Positions 4,581 to 5,979 of a DNA stretch of 5,979 nt are shown piece after piece. Position 1 is the stretch's first letter. Every line of letters starts with the position of its first letter. Origin of the DNA: an uncultured Adlercreutzia sp. (GTDB lineage Bacteria > Actinomycetota > Coriobacteriia > Coriobacteriales > Eggerthellaceae); the NCBI GenBank assembly GCA_902478715.1, contig CABSMC010000105.1:1-5979 (forward strand), given 5' to 3'. The translations under genes were made by a program, and so were the position numbers. The notes under the pieces were generated by a model. It worked only from the letters and a program-made list of their open reading frames with translations, searched no databases and was not told the origin of the DNA.

Positions 4581-5979
4581 ATGACGGAAGAGAACAAGAC
4601 GACTGACGCGCCCGTTCCCGGGTCTCCCGATTACCCGCTGCACTCGGAGCTGACTATCGGCGCCTACTTGAAGCAGCAGGTGGCGATCGACCCCGATCAC
4701 GAGTTCGTCGTGTACCCCGATCGCGACCTGCGCTGGACCTACAAGGATTTCGACGAGCGCACCGACGCTTTGGCCAAGGGCCTCTTGGCCATCGGCATGA
4801 AGCCGGGCGACCACTTGGGCGTATGGGCGCGCAACATCCCCGATTGGCTCACCTTCATGTACGCCTCGGCGAAGATCGGCGTGGTCATGGTCACGGTGAA
4901 CCCGGTGTACAAGTCCCACGAGCTCGACTACGTGCTGAAGCAGTCGGACATGAAGGCGCTCTGCGTGATCGACGCCTATCGCGATGTGGACTACCTGCAG
5001 ATCATCCGCGATCTAGTGCCCGAGTCGCTGAACGTGCAGCGCGGCTTTCTGCATTCCGAGGAGTACCCCTTCCTCGAGAACCTCATCTACATGGGGCCCG
5101 AGAAGCACCGCGGCTTCTACAGCGTGCCGGAGCTTCTGCTGCTCGGCCAGCACAAGCCGGACAGCTCCCTGGAATGGGCCCAGGGCCAGTTCGACAACAA
5201 CGACGTGGTCATGATGCAGTACACGAGCGGCACCACGGGCTTCCCCAAGGGCGTCATGCTCACGCACCGCAACATCCTGAACAACGGCTTCTACATCGGC
5301 GAGGGGCAGAAGCTCGGGGCTGAAGACCGCGTGTGCCTGCCGGTGCCGTTCTTCCACTGCTTCGGCTGCGTGCTGGGGGTCATGGCCTGTCTCACCCATC
5401 GCTGCACCATGCTCATCGTGGAGGATTTCAACGCGGAGCTCGTGCTGCAGGCCCTGCACAAGGAGAAGGCAACGGCGGTCTACGGCGTGCCCACCATGTT
5501 CATCGCCGAGCTGAACCATCCCGATTTCGACTCCTTCGACCTGTCGCACTTGCGCACGGGCATCATGGCCGGCAGCCCCTGCCCGCCCGAGACCATGCGC
5601 GAGGTCATGGAGCGCATGAACATGCGGGACGTGACCATCTGCTACGGTCTCACCGAGACGAGTCCGGTGTTCACCCAGACCTCGGTGGACGATGACATCC
5701 CCCACAAGTGCGAGACCGTGGGCCGGGCCCATCCGCCGGTGGAGGTGCGCGTGCTCGACGTGAACGACGGCCACATCTGCGCGCCGGGCGAGCACGGGGA
5801 GCTGTGCTGCAAGGGCTACAACGTCATGAAGGGCTATTACAAGATGCCCGAGGAGACGGCCAAGGCCATCGATGCGAACGGCTTTCTGCACTCCGGCGAC
5901 ATGGGCACCGTGGACGAGGACGGGTACTTCCGCGTCACGGGCCGCATCAAGGACATGATCATCCGCGGCGGCGAGAACA
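4581..5979 (+). CDS. Acyl-CoA synthetase, AMP-forming, ACSF2-like (3' end missing)
   Basis: The frame is open from ATG 4581 to the window edge, giving 466 residues of a family usually about 550 aa long. These enzymes activate a carboxylic acid with ATP to an acyl-adenylate and then form the CoA thioester. Motifs run in order. The phosphate-binding loop is YTSGTTGFPKG (214-224). PFFHCFG lies at 256-262, YGVPTMF at 301-307 and the adenine-contacting YGLTETSP at 355-362. HSGD (437-440) has the ribose-binding Asp440. GRIKDMIIRGGEN (454-466) is the hinge region at the right edge. The C-terminal lid with the catalytic lysine is beyond the window. NPVYKSHELDYVLK (107-120), AGSPCPPE (330-337) and the MKGYY region resemble medium-chain acyl-CoA synthetases of the ACSF2 group, so a medium-chain fatty acid or similar acid is the best guess. 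Substrate cannot be read from the sequence; aromatic or bile-acid ligases are alternatives. No signal peptide or membrane segment is seen. It directly follows the HTH/cupin regulator, its likely controller. Confidence 0.94.
   Translation, partial: MTEENKTTDAPVPGSPDYPLHSELTIGAYLKQQVAIDPDHEFVVYPDRDLRWTYKDFDERTDALAKGLLAIGMKPGDHLGVWARNIPDWLTFMYASAKIGVVMVTVNPVYKSHELDYVLKQSDMKALCVIDAYRDVDYLQIIRDLVPESLNVQRGFLHSEEYPFLENLIYMGPEKHRGFYSVPELLLLGQHKPDSSLEWAQGQFDNNDVVMMQYTSGTTGFPKGVMLTHRNILNNGFYIGEGQKLGAEDRVCLPVPFFHCFGCVLGVMACLTHRCTMLIVEDFNAELVLQALHKEKATAVYGVPTMFIAELNHPDFDSFDLSHLRTGIMAGSPCPPETMREVMERMNMRDVTICYGLTETSPVFTQTSVDDDIPHKCETVGRAHPPVEVRVLDVNDGHICAPGEHGELCCKGYNVMKGYYKMPEETAKAIDANGFLHSGDMGTVDEDGYFRVTGRIKDMIIRGGEN

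Overview
The window is a short, GC-rich stretch of ordinary bacterial chromosome, about two-thirds G+C by eye. All five genes lie on the plus strand: the 3' end of serC, then serA, leuA, a helix-turn-helix/cupin regulator, and an acyl-CoA ligase cut by the right edge. Gene order and protein style suggest an anaerobic, high-GC Gram-positive, perhaps of the Coriobacteriia/Eggerthellaceae type. That placement comes from codon use, strong Shine-Dalgarno sites and the SerA sequence, which resembles actinobacterial enzymes. It is an inference, not a demonstrated assignment.

Bases 1-23 are not genomic. They match the last 23 bases of the Illumina Nextera Read 1 adapter, including the 19-bp Tn5 mosaic end. 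The real sequence starts at about base 24, so the left edge is probably the end of an assembled contig with an untrimmed adapter. The apparent start codon at base 9, and the peptide MYKRQ it gives, are artefacts.

Region 24-2156 holds serC (partial) and serA, which carry out the second and first steps of phosphorylated serine biosynthesis. They are 84 bp apart and probably co-transcribed. A perfect inverted repeat without a T-run lies between them. A strong intrinsic terminator (2205-2241) ends this unit. An extended -10 element begins on the last T of that terminator and probably drives leuA (2320-3840), the first committed step of leucine synthesis. leuA has its own terminator (3897-3931).

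The last unit starts after a probable promoter at 3950. It encodes a 192-aa XRE-type HTH plus cupin protein (3987-4565) and, 15 bp later, an acyl-CoA synthetase of the adenylate-forming superfamily that looks ACSF2-like (4581 to the end, about 85% present). The close pairing suggests that the regulator controls the ligase in response to a small molecule bound by its cupin domain.

I do not see a previously undescribed system. There is no CRISPR array, insertion sequence, phage gene, tRNA or rRNA. The points most worth a second look are the adapter, the overlapping terminator/promoter ahead of leuA, the regulator-ligase pair, and a run of A/T-ending codons at the end of the regulator gene that coincides with a promoter-like element.
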